DNA of 64,000 nt from Salibacterium qingdaonense (GCF_900114715.1 NZ_FOTY01000014.1:16444-80443), one strand, 5' to 3'; counted from the first letter of the stretch, positions 45,032-54,606 are shown. Made by a program: numbers and translations. Notes: generated from the sequence alone by a model not told the origin.

Positions 45032-46681
45032 TTATTTACTGGTATCGTTGTTGGCTTCGTTGTTGGCTTCATCAGTGAAGACATCTTCATCAATTTTTCT
45101 CTCGCGCTGCAGGTCTTCAAGTGCAGCAAATATACGCTGTCTCTCCGTCGGCAGAGAACCTTCGCGGAGTTCCTTGCGTAGTGCCTTAATCAGGCAGTAC
45201 ACCATGAGAAACATGATGAGCATAAACGGAAACCCGCCGAGAAATGATGCTGTCTGCAGGGAACTGAGCCCGCCTGCAAGAAGCAGGACAATCGCAAACA
45301 GTCCTTCAATGGACCCCCAGGTGATACGGATGGCGATTGGGGGATTCGGGTTCCCTTTTGACGTCAGCATACCGATAACGTACGTACCCGAGTCCGAAGA
45401 CGTCACAAAGAAGACGGCAACCGAAACCATTGCTACTGAAATTAACAAACCAGAGAGCGGGAAGTTGGACAGAAGCGCAAAAAATCCCTGTGCTTCATCC
45501 TGCATCACCGCATCGAGAATATTCATTCCGCCAAAGTGCTGGTTGTAGAGAGCCGCCCCACCGAATACGCTGAGCCAGAACATACTGAGTCCAGTCGGAA
45601 CGAGAAGAACCCCGATAGCAAAGCTGCGGATGGTTCGTCCTCTGGAAACACGTGCAATGAAAGAACCAACAAATGGGGACCATGCTATCCACCAGGCCCA
45701 GTAGAAGATCGTCCAGGATTCATACCAGGCGTTTCTTGAACCGTCCGTGGCGTCCATACCAAACGACATAAAAATCAGATTCTGGAGATAGGAACCTGTG
45801 GAATGAGTAAATGCGTTCATGATAAACAGTGTAGGTCCTATGATAAATATAATCAGCATCAACAGGCCGGCCACACTCAGATTGATTTGACTCAGCCATT
45901 TAATCCCTTTATCAATTCCTGTCGTGGTGGACAAGATAGCAAGAATGGTAACGACAATCACGATACCAACCCATGTCGCATTATTGTTCGGCAGACCAAA
46001 AAGTGTTTCCAGGCCTCCGCCGATCTGCATAACTCCGAGACCAAGAGATGTCGAAATACCAAGAAGTGTAGCAAGTACACCGATAATGTTGACGGTATTG
46101 CCCCAGAATCCATTTAGATTGTCTCTGCCAAGAATCGGTTCCAATGTGGAACTGAGAAGCATCGGCAGGTTTTTACGATAAGAAAAGTATGCCAGTGCAC
46201 AAGCAACAACAGCGTAGACAGCCCATGGATGAAAGCCCCAGTGGAAGAAGGAATACTGGAGTGCTGTATGTATTGCCTCTGCTACTTCTCCTTCCCCGGA
46301 CGGCGGAGAGCTGTAGTGGTTAATCGGTTCGGAAACACCCCAGAACAACAGCCCGATTCCCATCCCCGCACTAAACAGCATGGAGAACCAGGATAGTGTA
46401 GAATATTCCGGTTTTTCCCCGTCCTCACCGAGTTTAATTTCACCAAGAGGACTGAAAATAAGATAAATCGTGACAATGACAAAGAAAGTCGCGCCCAGAA
46501 TGAATCCCCAGCCGAGTGTGCTCGTCATCCACGCGAAGGCGTTATCCATATATGTCCCGAAATCAGGTAACAACGTGCCAACAAGGACAAAAGCAACAGC
46601 AAGTATAAATGAAGTGATAAATACGGGGTTTTTCAGCACCTCACCGGTTGTTTTTAACCCTTTCCCATAATTATTATCCAC
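45032..46681 (-). CDS. opuD: BCCT-family glycine betaine transporter (OpuD-like)
   Basis: A 549-aa secondary transporter with 12 predicted helices. The aromatic substrate box SWTIFYWAWWIAWSPFVG and GMGIGLLFWGVSEP are BCCT hallmarks. These carriers import betaine with sodium under osmotic stress. The C terminus ends in a tandem DEANNEANND tail made by a 12-bp direct repeat. It starts at GTG 46681 after GAGGAGG. Osmotic regulation is expected but not visible in sequence. Confidence 0.92.
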   Translation of the reverse strand: MDNNYGKGLKTTGEVLKNPVFITSFILAVAFVLVGTLLPDFGTYMDNAFAWMTSTLGWGFILGATFFVIVTIYLIFSPLGEIKLGEDGEKPEYSTLSWFSMLFSAGMGIGLLFWGVSEPINHYSSPPSGEGEVAEAIHTALQYSFFHWGFHPWAVYAVVACALAYFSYRKNLPMLLSSTLEPILGRDNLNGFWGNTVNIIGVLATLLGISTSLGLGVMQIGGGLETLFGLPNNNATWVGIVIVVTILAILSTTTGIDKGIKWLSQINLSVAGLLMLIIFIIGPTLFIMNAFTHSTGSYLQNLIFMSFGMDATDGSRNAWYESWTIFYWAWWIAWSPFVGSFIARVSRGRTIRSFAIGVLLVPTGLSMFWLSVFGGAALYNQHFGGMNILDAVMQDEAQGFFALLSNFPLSGLLISVAMVSVAVFFVTSSDSGTYVIGMLTSKGNPNPPIAIRITWGSIEGLFAIVLLLAGGLSSLQTASFLGGFPFMLIMFLMVYCLIKALRKELREGSLPTERQRIFAALEDLQRERKIDEDVFTDEANNEANNDTSK

Positions 46682-46782
46682 GTTTCTCCTCCTCTTTAAA
46701 AATAATGTGTTATATTCACTATCCCTTTTATGTTAGGAAAAATGAAACAAACATACAAATCGTTCGTGCAGGCATACAGATA

Positions 46783-46840
46783 TATATATATGCACATAAC
46801 CGCAATAAACTTAACATGTTCTTAATATTTGCATATATAT
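46783..46840. promoter_or_regulatory. AT-rich inverted repeat upstream of opuD
   Basis: ATATATATGCA (46783-46793) and TGCATATATAT (46830-46840) form an 11-bp inverted repeat in the 309-bp gap between opuD and cotZ. It may be a regulator site or a bent-DNA region for opuD. No certain promoter is seen in the gap. Confidence 0.35.
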
Positions 46841-46990
46841 CGTACTTATTCGTTATATCTTGCAAATGAGTCGATTCCTTTCTCTTAATTTTTACATTTT
46901 CGGAAGATATACGACAAAAATTATGGGTAAAAACCTCCGACACCACATCAGAACAAATTTATATAATGGTAGAGAAAGGAGGGATGGAAT

Positions 46991-47494
46991 ATGGGAAACC
47001 GTAGACGAAGAGAGGTAGAGATAGAGGATACCACATGCATGGAAACCAGGCATTCCAAAGACCTTTGTGTATGCGATACTCTCCTTCATATCAAAAAAGC
47101 TCAGGATGAAGCGGAGGAGAGAAACAATCCTAACTGCCGCAACGGCTGTTACAATGATTTGTTAAGCGGCAATAACAATAACAATGGAAGAGATACAATC
47201 CCTTTTCTACTTCAGGGAAAGGACGGCAGCTATTTTCACGCGGCCGGTTCGATCGGCAGAAGAGACTGCTTTCAGACTGTTTTCTTCCGCGTCGAGAAAG
47301 TATCGAAGGAAGACTGCTGCGCGGTATTATCGCTGCTGCGTCCGGATTGTCCACTCGATTTCAATAAATGCTGCATCGATCCAAGTTCGCTCTGCCACGT
47401 AGATGAACTATCCCGCACGAGAGAGTGTATCCACGTCGACTTAAACTGTTTCTGCACGGTACAGTGTCTTGACCCGGAACTGGTCGAGGAATAA
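46991..47494 (+). CDS. cotZ: CotY/CotZ/ExsY-family spore coat protein
   Basis: A 167-aa cysteine-rich protein (12 or more Cys). The family core reads CVCDTLLHIKKAQDEAEE..., GRDTIPFLLQGKDGSYFHAAG, SIGRRDCFQTVFFRVEKV, and VDLNCFCTVQCL. Such proteins cross-link by disulfides in the spore crust or exosporium. AAGGAGGG precedes the ATG. CotY and CotZ cannot be told apart here. It shows the organism can sporulate. Confidence 0.88.
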   Translation: MGNRRRREVEIEDTTCMETRHSKDLCVCDTLLHIKKAQDEAEERNNPNCRNGCYNDLLSGNNNNNGRDTIPFLLQGKDGSYFHAAGSIGRRDCFQTVFFRVEKVSKEDCCAVLSLLRPDCPLDFNKCCIDPSSLCHVDELSRTRECIHVDLNCFCTVQCLDPELVEE

Positions 47495-47497
47495 AAA

Positions 47498-47535
47498 ATA
47501 CCGAAGGAGCGATACGTCGTTCCTTCGGTATTATC
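47498..47535 (+). terminator. hairpin after cotZ
   Basis: AATACCGAAGGAGCG and CGTTCCTTCGGTATT form a long stem; the T-run after it is poor. Confidence 0.65.
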
Positions 47536-47550
47536 ATACAATGGTTCTCC

Positions 47551-48117
47551 TTAGAAATCGTAAGCCGAGTCCTGTTCTTCCTGGATTCTCGTCAACACGC
47601 CGGTGCGAAACGCAGTATCCTCCACGAGGCGGTCGATCCGGAAAAGAACATCATCATCTGTGATCTGTTTTTGGTGGAAATTCTTTTCTTCGATAAACAC
47701 GTACCCCTGCACGATTTCTGCTTTCATGTAACCGAGAATCGGTTTTAACTGCTGCTCGGCAATAAGGTAGTGTTTTGCAGAACCGGCGGTAACAAGTATA
47801 CTTACCACTTTTCCACTAAAAGCATCACCGGGAAGCAGATCAAACAGGTTTTTCAGTGTACCCGGTATGGAAGCCTGAAATACAGGCGTTCCAATAATAA
47901 CCGCATCTGCTTGCATAATGGTGCGCACGACGTAACCGGTATCTCCGTCATAATCGAGGTGATGCCGGCCATCGCTGAACTGTACGTTGTATTCCGCGAG
48001 ATCAAGAAGCGTAACGTCCGCATCCGGAAGCTGTTTTTGCAGCGAGGCTGCGGTGTAATCCATCGCTGTCCGTGTTTTAGAGCCTGCTATCGATCCGGAT
48101 AATGCCACTACATTCAT
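47551..48117 (-). CDS. NADPH-dependent FMN reductase
   Basis: A 188-aa flavodoxin-like reductase. LSGSIAGSKTRTAMDYT binds FMN phosphate, and GTPVFQASIPGTLKNLFDLLP is the SsuE/MsuE-type signature. It supplies reduced flavin, plausibly to the luciferase-like monooxygenase encoded 17 bp upstream on the same strand. GAGGAGGG precedes the ATG. SsuE-type by motif, but no alkanesulfonate genes lie beside it. Confidence 0.85.
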   Translation of the reverse strand: MNVVALSGSIAGSKTRTAMDYTAASLQKQLPDADVTLLDLAEYNVQFSDGRHHLDYDGDTGYVVRTIMQADAVIIGTPVFQASIPGTLKNLFDLLPGDAFSGKVVSILVTAGSAKHYLIAEQQLKPILGYMKAEIVQGYVFIEEKNFHQKQITDDDVLFRIDRLVEDTAFRTGVLTRIQEEQDSAYDF

Positions 48118-48133
48118 GTCTCATTCCCTCCTC

Positions 48134-49192
48134 TTATTTTGCTGTATGCTTCCGGACTTCCGGCAGAATGTCGGTTGCAATGATTTCGATATTTTTGCGG
48201 AGCTTATCAAACGGTACGCCCCCAAAATCAATCTGGGCAATGTAACGTTGATGTCCGAACACTTCATGCTGATGTAGTATTTTTTCGATGATTTCCTGCG
48301 GACTGCCGATGTTCATCACACTTCGTGTATCGGCTCCCTGCGCAAACATCTGTTTTGAAAAACCACGTCCATTCGTCCGTTTCATTCCTTCGTTAACGTG
48401 GGGATACATCTCCTGCAGCGCCTGCTGCGTAGTTTCCGCCGCATAGAAAAAACCCGCTGTCGCAACAGGAAGTTCCGCCGGATCAAACCCGCCGGCTGTT
48501 GCTGCTTCCCGGTAGGCATCTACCGTTTGTTTAAAGGCATCGACCGGACCGCCGAGATGCGCCATAAACATCGGTACACCCGCGTACCCTGCTTTCATGG
48601 CGCTTTGCGGGGTGCCGCCGACTGCCCGCCATATCGGAAGCTTTCCTTTTTGAGGTCTTGGCAGCACTTGTGCATTTCGAAGCGGCGCCCGGTAGTCCCC
48701 GCTCCACGTCACTTTTTCCTGTTCATTAATCTGGCGGAGCAGGTCAAATTTTTCTTCATACAACGCTTCGTAATCCCGGATATCGTAACCAAGCAGATCA
48801 AACAGACCGATACGGGAAGCGCGGCCTGCGACAAGCTCGGCACGGCCTCCTGAAATCAAGTCCACCGTCGAAAAGTTCTCATACACCCGCACCGGGTCCG
48901 AGGTGCTGATAATTGTGGAGGAACTTCCCAATTTTATTTTTTCTGTTGCCTGGGCAATGCCTGCCAGTACAACCGCATGCGCCTGCGTGGCAAAGTATTC
49001 CTGATGGCTTTCCCCTACACTGAAAAAATCAAGCCCCGCCTCGTCAGCGAGTTTGGCAAATTCGATAATCTCCTGTATACGCTGCTGCGCGGAAATTCGT
49101 TCTCCTGTATGTGGATCCGGCAGATGATCACCGAGTGTGTAAATGCCGAATTCCAATCCTTTGCTTTCATTTATTCCGTAGTGCTGCATCAT
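48134..49192 (-). CDS. LLM-class flavin-dependent monooxygenase
   Basis: A 352-aa TIM-barrel luciferase-like protein. EIIEFAKLADEAGLDFFSVGESH, then the SSSTIISTSDPVRVYENFSTVDLISGGRAELVAGRASR pattern in several pieces, are family marks. It uses reduced flavin and O2, or a related cofactor, to oxidise an unknown substrate. ATG 49192 lies 6 nt after AAAGGTG. It forms a unit with the FMN reductase and is divergent from the HxlR regulator. Confidence 0.85.
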   Translation of the reverse strand: MMQHYGINESKGLEFGIYTLGDHLPDPHTGERISAQQRIQEIIEFAKLADEAGLDFFSVGESHQEYFATQAHAVVLAGIAQATEKIKLGSSSTIISTSDPVRVYENFSTVDLISGGRAELVAGRASRIGLFDLLGYDIRDYEALYEEKFDLLRQINEQEKVTWSGDYRAPLRNAQVLPRPQKGKLPIWRAVGGTPQSAMKAGYAGVPMFMAHLGGPVDAFKQTVDAYREAATAGGFDPAELPVATAGFFYAAETTQQALQEMYPHVNEGMKRTNGRGFSKQMFAQGADTRSVMNIGSPQEIIEKILHQHEVFGHQRYIAQIDFGGVPFDKLRKNIEIIATDILPEVRKHTAK

Positions 49193-49252
49193 TTTACCCA
49201 CCTTTCCTGTGCCATGTTATTATAGAAGATATACCAAACAAAAAGAAGTACG

Positions 49253-49286
49253 CACTTTAAAGTGGTGTGGTATCTTTTATGATACC
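49253..49286. promoter_or_regulatory. two perfect palindromes between monooxygenase and hxlR genes
   Basis: CACTTTAAAGTG (49253-49264) and GGTATCTTTTATGATACC (49269-49286) lie in the divergent gap. A minus-strand -10 TATAAT sits at 49224-49219. They are likely operators for the HxlR protein, governing both directions. Confidence 0.6.
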
Positions 49287-49301
49287 GGGGAGGTTGATTT
49301 T

Positions 49302-49649
49302 ATGGAAAAAGTACCAGAGCAATGCCGGGTGGAAGATGCTCTAAGCATTCTCACCGGAAAATGGAAACCAATTATTCTTCTGCATCTTCTCCAGGAAGGA
49401 ACCCAGCGTTTCAATGAACTGAAACGCAAAATGCCGGGTGTTACGCAGAAAATGCTCACCAAACAGCTCCGCGAACTGGAAGAAGAAGATATTATTGCAC
49501 GCACGATTTATCCCCAGGTGCCTCCAAAAGTCGAGTACGCGATGACCGACTACGGCCGGAGCCTCGAACCTATTCTTGAAGCGATGCATGAATGGGGACG
49601 CAACCACACGCTTCGTAAAAGACAGAAACAACAAACATCCACATCCTGA
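49302..49649 (+). CDS. HxlR-family transcriptional regulator
   Basis: A 115-aa winged-helix protein. CRVEDALSILTGKWKPIILLHL is the HxlR start with its N-terminal Cys, the fragment RFNELKRKMPGVTQKMLT is the recognition region, and PKVEYAMTDYG is the wing. Many relatives (HypR, YodB, QorR) sense quinones, diamide or aldehydes through that Cys. ATG 49302 follows GGGGAGG. It probably controls the flanking flavin oxidoreductases. Confidence 0.9.
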   Translation: MEKVPEQCRVEDALSILTGKWKPIILLHLLQEGTQRFNELKRKMPGVTQKMLTKQLRELEEEDIIARTIYPQVPPKVEYAMTDYGRSLEPILEAMHEWGRNHTLRKRQKQQTSTS

Positions 49650-49650
49650 A

Positions 49651-49685
49651 AAAACGCCGGAGCTTTTGTTGCACCGGCGTTTTTT
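49651..49685. terminator. bidirectional terminator, hxlR / LLM gene
   Basis: AAAACGCCGG pairs with CCGGCGTTTT, extended by GC/GC, with a T-run on the plus strand. Confidence 0.88.
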
Positions 49686-49692
49686 CATCGTC

Positions 49693-50694
49693 TTATTCCG
49701 ATACGACTTCTTTCAGGATTTCGAACGATCGTTTCTGTTTGTTTGGATCATAGATGTAGGAAACGGCCATCAACTCGTCCACATTGTATTTCTCCTGAAA
49801 CTGTGTCAGCTGCTCGCGGATGGACTCTTTACTTCCAAGAAACGTCATTCTCGACATAGATGACGATGCTTCTTTTTCCCGGGAATTCCAGATCTCATCC
49901 ATATCATCAACCGGCGGGCTGAGCGGCTCCCGGTTACCACGGACGACGTTTAGGAAGAACTGCTGCATCGTCGTCTGTTCCCGGCGTGCTTCTTCGTCGG
50001 TTTCTGCGGCGATCACATTCGCACACACCATCATATACGGCTCAGCCAGATAATCGGACGGCTGGAACCGGCTTCGGTAGATCGCAATCGCTTCTTCCAT
50101 CTGAGCCGGGGCAAAATGGGCGGCAAAAACATACGGAAGACCAAGTTTAGCCGCGAGAACAGCTGAATCGGTGGATGAACCGAGAATGTAAATCGGAATA
50201 TTGGTGTTGATACCAAGATCGGCTTTTACGTAACCCTGCTCTTCTTCCGGACCGAAATACGTAAGCAGCTGCTGTACGTCATCAGGGAATGAGTAGACAG
50301 ACTGATCCGTTTGGGAACGGCGGAGCGCGGAAGCCGTCAGCATGTCCGTTCCCGGTGCACGACCGAGTCCAAGGTCGAGGCGCTCCGGATAAATGGTGGC
50401 CATCGTACCGAACTGCTCGGCTACGACGAGCGGAGAATGGTTGGGGAGCATAATGCCGCCGGAACCAACCTTGATTTCGTCGGTATATTCGAGAACGTGC
50501 TTCATCAAAATGGATGTCGCAGAGCTTACGAGTGTCGATGTATTATGATGTTCGGCGATCCAGTAGCGCGCGTACCCCATTTTTTCCAAAGACTGCGCCA
50601 GATCAACCGTTGCATCGATCGCGTCTTTTTTGGATTCACCCTGGCGGACAGGCGCCAGATTGAGGGCGGATACTGGAATATTTATATCTGCCAT
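49693..50694 (-). CDS. LLM-class flavin-dependent oxidoreductase (MsnO8-type)
   Basis: A 333-aa luciferase-like TIM barrel. [27 protein letters not shown] and [20 protein letters not shown] match the MsnO8/YwcH-type subgroup found widely in Bacillus. The substrate is unknown. AAAGGAG precedes the ATG. It is convergent with hxlR; whether it belongs to the same response is inferred from proximity only. Confidence 0.87.
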   Translation of the reverse strand: MADINIPVSALNLAPVRQGESKKDAIDATVDLAQSLEKMGYARYWIAEHHNTSTLVSSATSILMKHVLEYTDEIKVGSGGIMLPNHSPLVVAEQFGTMATIYPERLDLGLGRAPGTDMLTASALRRSQTDQSVYSFPDDVQQLLTYFGPEEEQGYVKADLGINTNIPIYILGSSTDSAVLAAKLGLPYVFAAHFAPAQMEEAIAIYRSRFQPSDYLAEPYMMVCANVIAAETDEEARREQTTMQQFFLNVVRGNREPLSPPVDDMDEIWNSREKEASSSMSRMTFLGSKESIREQLTQFQEKYNVDELMAVSYIYDPNKQKRSFEILKEVVSE

Positions 50695-50811
50695 ATGACA
50701 TATCTCCTTTTTCCATGCAGCATTTTCTTTTCCTCGGTATTATAACACCATCCTTTTTCTTTTATTGTAATTCTGCTCATAAAGGGAATTTTTGTTCGAT
50801 ATCACTTGTAA

Positions 50812-50850
50812 AAGAAGAGCTCCCCGGCAGGTGACGGGAAGCTCTTCTTG
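50812..50850. terminator. terminator of the deoxyribonucleoside operon
   Basis: AAGAAGAGCT and AGCTTTCTTCTT-like AGCTCTTCTT arms, with CCC/GGG inside, lie just after the deoC stop on the minus strand. Confidence 0.8.
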
Positions 50851-50853
50851 TCT

Positions 50854-51504
50854 TTATTCATTTACAATCGATATGCTGGCGCTGGCTCCGATCCGGTCGG
50901 CGCCGGCTGCTGCCATGGCATCTGCGGTTTCCCGGTTCCGGATGCCACCTGAAGCTTTTACGCCGATATCCGGCCCTACGGCTTCGCGCATCAAAGCGAT
51001 ATCTGCAGTCTCCGCTCCGCCGCCTGCAAAACCAGTCGACGTTTTCACAAAATCGGCGCCGGCATTTACTGCCAGTCTGCAGGCTGTTTTCTTCTCTTCA
51101 TCCGTCAACAGCGCTGTTTCGAGAATCACTTTCACAAGCGCCTGTCCTTGTGCTTCGGTCACGACGGCCCGGATGTCGTTCTCCACCGCCGTCTCTTCTC
51201 CGTCTTTCAAAAGGCCGATCGGAAGAACCATATCAACTTCTTCGGCGCCTTTTGCGATCGCATCTTTTGTTTCAAACATCTTCGTTTCAGTTGTGGAGGC
51301 TCCAAGTGGAAAACCAATAACGGTGCATACTTTCACATCCGACCCCCGAAGCCGATCGTAAGCCTCTGTCACATGAACCGGGAGGACACAGACGGAATAG
51401 AACCCATAGTCCCTTGCTTCGGCGCAGAGCGTTTGAATCTGTTTTTTGTTCGTTTCCGGTTTTAACTGGGTGTGATCAATCTTTTCTGCCAAATCTGTCC
51501 GCAT
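50854..51504 (-). CDS. deoC: deoxyribose-phosphate aldolase
   Basis: A 216-aa TIM-barrel class I aldolase that splits deoxyribose-5-phosphate into glyceraldehyde-3-phosphate and acetaldehyde. IDHTQLKPE at the start, [12 protein letters not shown], the lysine of [10 protein letters not shown], and the Schiff-base Lys in [10 protein letters not shown] are all present. It is the last gene of xapX-deoB-PNP2-PNP1-deoC and completes deoxynucleoside catabolism. GGAAGGAAGAG precedes the ATG. Confidence 0.96.
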   Translation of the reverse strand: MRTDLAEKIDHTQLKPETNKKQIQTLCAEARDYGFYSVCVLPVHVTEAYDRLRGSDVKVCTVIGFPLGASTTETKMFETKDAIAKGAEEVDMVLPIGLLKDGEETAVENDIRAVVTEAQGQALVKVILETALLTDEEKKTACRLAVNAGADFVKTSTGFAGGGAETADIALMREAVGPDIGVKASGGIRNRETADAMAAAGADRIGASASISIVNE

Positions 51505-51527
51505 ACGTTATCTCTTCCTTCCATGTA

Positions 51528-52349
51528 TTATAAGGAGGCGGTAATCGTCTGAACAAGGTTTTTGAAAACAGGTTTCGTCCGGGCCGCCACTGCGACAACA
51601 TCGTCGTGTGTCAGAGGCTCCAGCTCTTCTCCAATGGCCATGTCCGTGATGCAGGAGAGACCAAGTACTTTCATTCCCATCTGATTGGCTGCAATCACTT
51701 CCGGTACAGTGGACATCCCGACGGCATCCGCGCCGCATTGGCGCAGCATTTTCAGTTCCGCCGGGGTCATATAACTCGGACCTGTAATACCGGCATATAC
51801 CCCGTGCTGCACGTTGATATCAAGTTCTGCCGCTTTTTCATCCGCAACCGCGCGCAGGTCGGGAGAATAGGCCCGGCTCATATCAGGAAAACGCGGACCC
51901 ATATCCGGATCATTGGGACCGATCAAAGGATTGCCCCCTGTCATGTTTAGATGATCGTCAATCACCATAATATCTCCCGGTGCAAAAGATGGATTCATTC
52001 CGCCGCAGGCATTGGTAATAAGAAGAGTGTCCACACCGATACCCTTCATCACCCGGACCGGAAACGTCACATCCTGCATGGAATGCCCTTCATAATAATG
52101 GAATCTCCCTTTCATGGCTGCTACGGTTTTTCCCTGCCATGTTCCAACAACCAGCGTACCGGCATGGCCTTCCACGGTAGACTCCGGAAAATGCGGGATC
52201 TCTTCATAATCCACCGTGACCGGGTTTTCGATATAATCTGCCAACTCCCCGAGACCAGAACCTAAAATAAGTCCGAGCTCCGGTTTTACGTCTATCTTCT
52301 GCTCGAGCGCTGCTACGGCTTCTTTCTGTTTTGTTCCTATGTCTTTCAT
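51528..52349 (-). CDS. trimeric-type purine nucleoside phosphorylase, divergent paralogue (PNP1)
   Basis: A 273-aa protein of the trimeric PNP family, releasing a purine base and (deoxy)ribose-1-phosphate. Phosphate-binding [13 protein letters not shown] and the GRFHYYEG and MSTVPEV segments are intact. Two base-contact positions differ from classical guanosine/inosine enzymes: the usual Glu in GPSYETPAE is Met194, and the usual Asn after CIS/CIT is Asp236 (CITDMA). Asn-to-Asp here is known to favour 6-amino purines in human and Thermus PNP. Adenosine-type specificity is therefore plausible but unproven. It lies 7 bp after PNP2. Confidence 0.85.
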   Translation of the reverse strand: MKDIGTKQKEAVAALEQKIDVKPELGLILGSGLGELADYIENPVTVDYEEIPHFPESTVEGHAGTLVVGTWQGKTVAAMKGRFHYYEGHSMQDVTFPVRVMKGIGVDTLLITNACGGMNPSFAPGDIMVIDDHLNMTGGNPLIGPNDPDMGPRFPDMSRAYSPDLRAVADEKAAELDINVQHGVYAGITGPSYMTPAELKMLRQCGADAVGMSTVPEVIAANQMGMKVLGLSCITDMAIGEELEPLTHDDVVAVAARTKPVFKNLVQTITASL

Positions 52350-52356
52350 TCTTTTG

Positions 52357-53184
52357 TCAGTCTCCTTTCTCTATTCGTTTCACCCATTCCCTGATCAATG
52401 ACAGAAACTCTTTCCGGACCTGTTGTGTCGTATCAATCACTTCTTCGTGCGAGAGAGGTTGATCAAGAATGCCTGCCGCCATATTGGAAATGCATGAAAT
52501 CCCTGCCGTTTCCATTCCCGCGTGACGGGCAGCAGTGACTTCCGGGACGGTGGACATGCCCACCGCGTCTCCTCCAAGATACTGGAGCATTCTTACTTCC
52601 GCCGGTGTTTCATAGGAGGGGCCGCTGTTCCAGACATAGACACCTTCCCGGAGATTCATGCCAAGCTTTGCTGCGGCATGCTGCGCTTCTTCCCGCAGAC
52701 GCAAAGAGTAGGCTGCCGACATATCCGGAAAGCGGACTCCGAGATCGGGATTATTTTTGCCGCGCAGGGGATGGGCTCCTGCGTGATTGATGTGATCTGT
52801 GATCAACATGAGATCGCCGGCATTCAGAGACGGATTCACTCCTCCGGCGGCATTGGTAACAATCAGCTTGTCGATCCCCAGTTCTTTCATCACCCGTACG
52901 GGAAACGTAACGTCCTGCACGTCCCATCCTTCATAAAAGTGAAAACGCCCCTGCATAGCAAGAACCGGCACACCATGTAGTTCCCCAATGACGAGCTGTC
53001 CTTTGTGACCCTCCACCGTGGACACCGGAAAATGAGGAATCTCCCCATAAGGAATAGTGACTGCATCAGTAATTTCATCAGCAAGCACACCAAGGCCGGA
53101 TCCCAGAATCAACCCGGTCCTGGGCTGCACTTTCTGCCGGGCTTTTACGGCACGTGCTGCTTCCTGGATGGATGTTAAATTCAT
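52357..53184 (-). CDS. pupG: purine nucleoside phosphorylase, PupG-type (PNP2)
   Basis: A 275-aa trimeric PNP very like B. subtilis PupG. It has [22 protein letters not shown], and the classical base-binding pair Glu192 (GPSYETPAE) and Asn234 (CISNMA), which favours inosine and guanosine. It overlaps deoB by 4 bp and is followed by a second, divergent PNP gene. The tandem pair probably arose by duplication with change of specificity. Runs between DeoB and DeoC in the salvage chain. Confidence 0.9.
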   Translation of the reverse strand: MNLTSIQEAARAVKARQKVQPRTGLILGSGLGVLADEITDAVTIPYGEIPHFPVSTVEGHKGQLVIGELHGVPVLAMQGRFHFYEGWDVQDVTFPVRVMKELGIDKLIVTNAAGGVNPSLNAGDLMLITDHINHAGAHPLRGKNNPDLGVRFPDMSAAYSLRLREEAQHAAAKLGMNLREGVYVWNSGPSYETPAEVRMLQYLGGDAVGMSTVPEVTAARHAGMETAGISCISNMAAGILDQPLSHEEVIDTTQQVRKEFLSLIREWVKRIEKGD

Positions 53185-54380
53185 CGTTGTCCCCCCTGCT
53201 GCTGCACGTCTTTCAGGAAACTTTCTCCAAACGACGGCATCCTGATCTGAAAGTTTTCCGCTACGGTCGCTCCTACATCGGCAAACGTGTCACGGAGCGG
53301 AAGGGCAAGTCCTTTATTCACAGAAGGGTGATGCACGAGCAGCGGCACATATTCCCTCGTATGATCCGACCCGTGATGCACCGGATCATTGCCATGATCG
53401 GCCGTGATAATGAGCAGATCATCGTCCTGCAGCTTTTCCAGCACTTCCGGAAGCCGTTCATCAAAGGCTTCCAGCGCATCTCCGTAACCATCCGGATCCC
53501 GGCGGTGACCGTATTTCGCGTCAAAATCGACCAGATTCAGAAAACTCAGTCCTGTAAACTCTGTGTCTATTGTTTCCAGCAGCTTATCCATGCCGTCCAT
53601 ATTGGAAGTCGTCCGCAGGGAGGTCGTTACCCCTTCCCCGTCATAAATGTCTGTTATTTTTCCAATGGCTGTTACGTCAAAGCCTCCGTCTTTCAGTTCG
53701 TTCATGACGGTGCGGCCGAACGGTTTCAATGCATAATCATGGCGGTTCGGCGTCCGCTCAAAGGAACCCGGTTCTCCGGTAAAGGGTCTTGCAATCACGC
53801 GGCCGACCATATACTTTTCATCTTTCGTGAGTTCACGGGCCGTTTCACAAATCTCATACAATTCTTCAACGGAAACAACATCTTCATGCGCGGCAATCTG
53901 CAGTACCGAATCAGCGGACGTGTAAACAATCAAATCCCCGGTATGCAGGTGGTGCTCTCCCAGTTCATCAAGAATATCGGTTCCGGATGCCGGTTTGTTG
54001 CCGACAATGTTACGCCCGGAGGACTCTGTAAGTGCGGTTATTAATTCGTCCGGAAAACCGCCGGGAAATGTCCGGAACGGCGCATCAATGCGGAGCCCCA
54101 TCAGCTCCCAGTGCCCGGTCATGGTATCTTTGCCGGCGGAAGCTTCCTGCATTTTTGTGAAGTGGGCAAGCGGCGCCTCTGCTGCTTCGATACCCGGAAG
54201 CTTCCTGATATTACTCAACCCGAGCTTCCCCATGTTCGGCATCCTGAGGCCCCCCCGGTGTCCAGCAATGTGTCCGAGCGTATCCGCCTTTTCATCTCCA
54301 TACTGTACGGCGTCCGGAGACGCGCCAATTCCGACCGAATCCATAACGATTAAAAATATACGTTTAAATGAAGTATGCAT
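53181..54380 (-). CDS. deoB: phosphopentomutase
   Basis: A 399-aa alkaline-phosphatase-superfamily mutase converting (deoxy)ribose-1-phosphate to the 5-phosphate. [16 protein letters not shown] carries metal ligands, [11 protein letters not shown] the catalytic Thr, and ITADHGNDP with DHTREYVP the other metals. It bridges the phosphorylases and DeoC. AAAGGAG precedes the ATG. It is second in the operon after xapX. Confidence 0.96.
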   Translation of the reverse strand: MHTSFKRIFLIVMDSVGIGASPDAVQYGDEKADTLGHIAGHRGGLRMPNMGKLGLSNIRKLPGIEAAEAPLAHFTKMQEASAGKDTMTGHWELMGLRIDAPFRTFPGGFPDELITALTESSGRNIVGNKPASGTDILDELGEHHLHTGDLIVYTSADSVLQIAAHEDVVSVEELYEICETARELTKDEKYMVGRVIARPFTGEPGSFERTPNRHDYALKPFGRTVMNELKDGGFDVTAIGKITDIYDGEGVTTSLRTTSNMDGMDKLLETIDTEFTGLSFLNLVDFDAKYGHRRDPDGYGDALEAFDERLPEVLEKLQDDDLLIITADHGNDPVHHGSDHTREYVPLLVHHPSVNKGLALPLRDTFADVGATVAENFQIRMPSFGESFLKDVQQQGGQR

Positions 54381-54397
54381 CTATGATTCTCCTTTCT

Positions 54398-54565
54398 TTA
54401 TGCCAGCGTTTTATAGAACCAATCCACGATAACTCCGCCGAAGTATACACCCGCCACTCCTATCACCCCGGCCAGAACCGGTGGAGCCGGAAGCGGAAGC
54501 TTGAGAAATTTGAACACGATGCCGATAATCATACCGGCAGCGAGACTTAACATTAATTCTTTCAC
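54398..54565 (-). CDS. XapX-domain small membrane protein
   Basis: A 55-aa protein starting at GTG 54565, six bases after GGAGG. It has two hydrophobic segments around the XapX/DUF1427 core KLPLPAPPVLAGVIGVAGVY (in part). XapX-type proteins are often found near xanthosine or nucleoside genes, though their role is unknown. It leads the deoB operon and lies directly behind an operator-like palindrome. Nucleoside-linked membrane function is inferred from location. Confidence 0.85.
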   Translation of the reverse strand: MKELMLSLAAGMIIGIVFKFLKLPLPAPPVLAGVIGVAGVYFGGVIVDWFYKTLA

Positions 54566-54581
54566 TTTTAACCTCCTATTT

Positions 54582-54595
54582 GTAGGACGTCCAAC
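54582..54595. promoter_or_regulatory. operator-like palindrome ahead of xapX-deoB
   Basis: GTAGGACGTCCAAC, one base off the two copies before nupC (GTTAGACGTCCAAC). It lies between the pdp terminator and the xapX ribosome site. Confidence 0.6.
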
Positions 54596-54606
54596 CTCTT
54601 ATGCTG

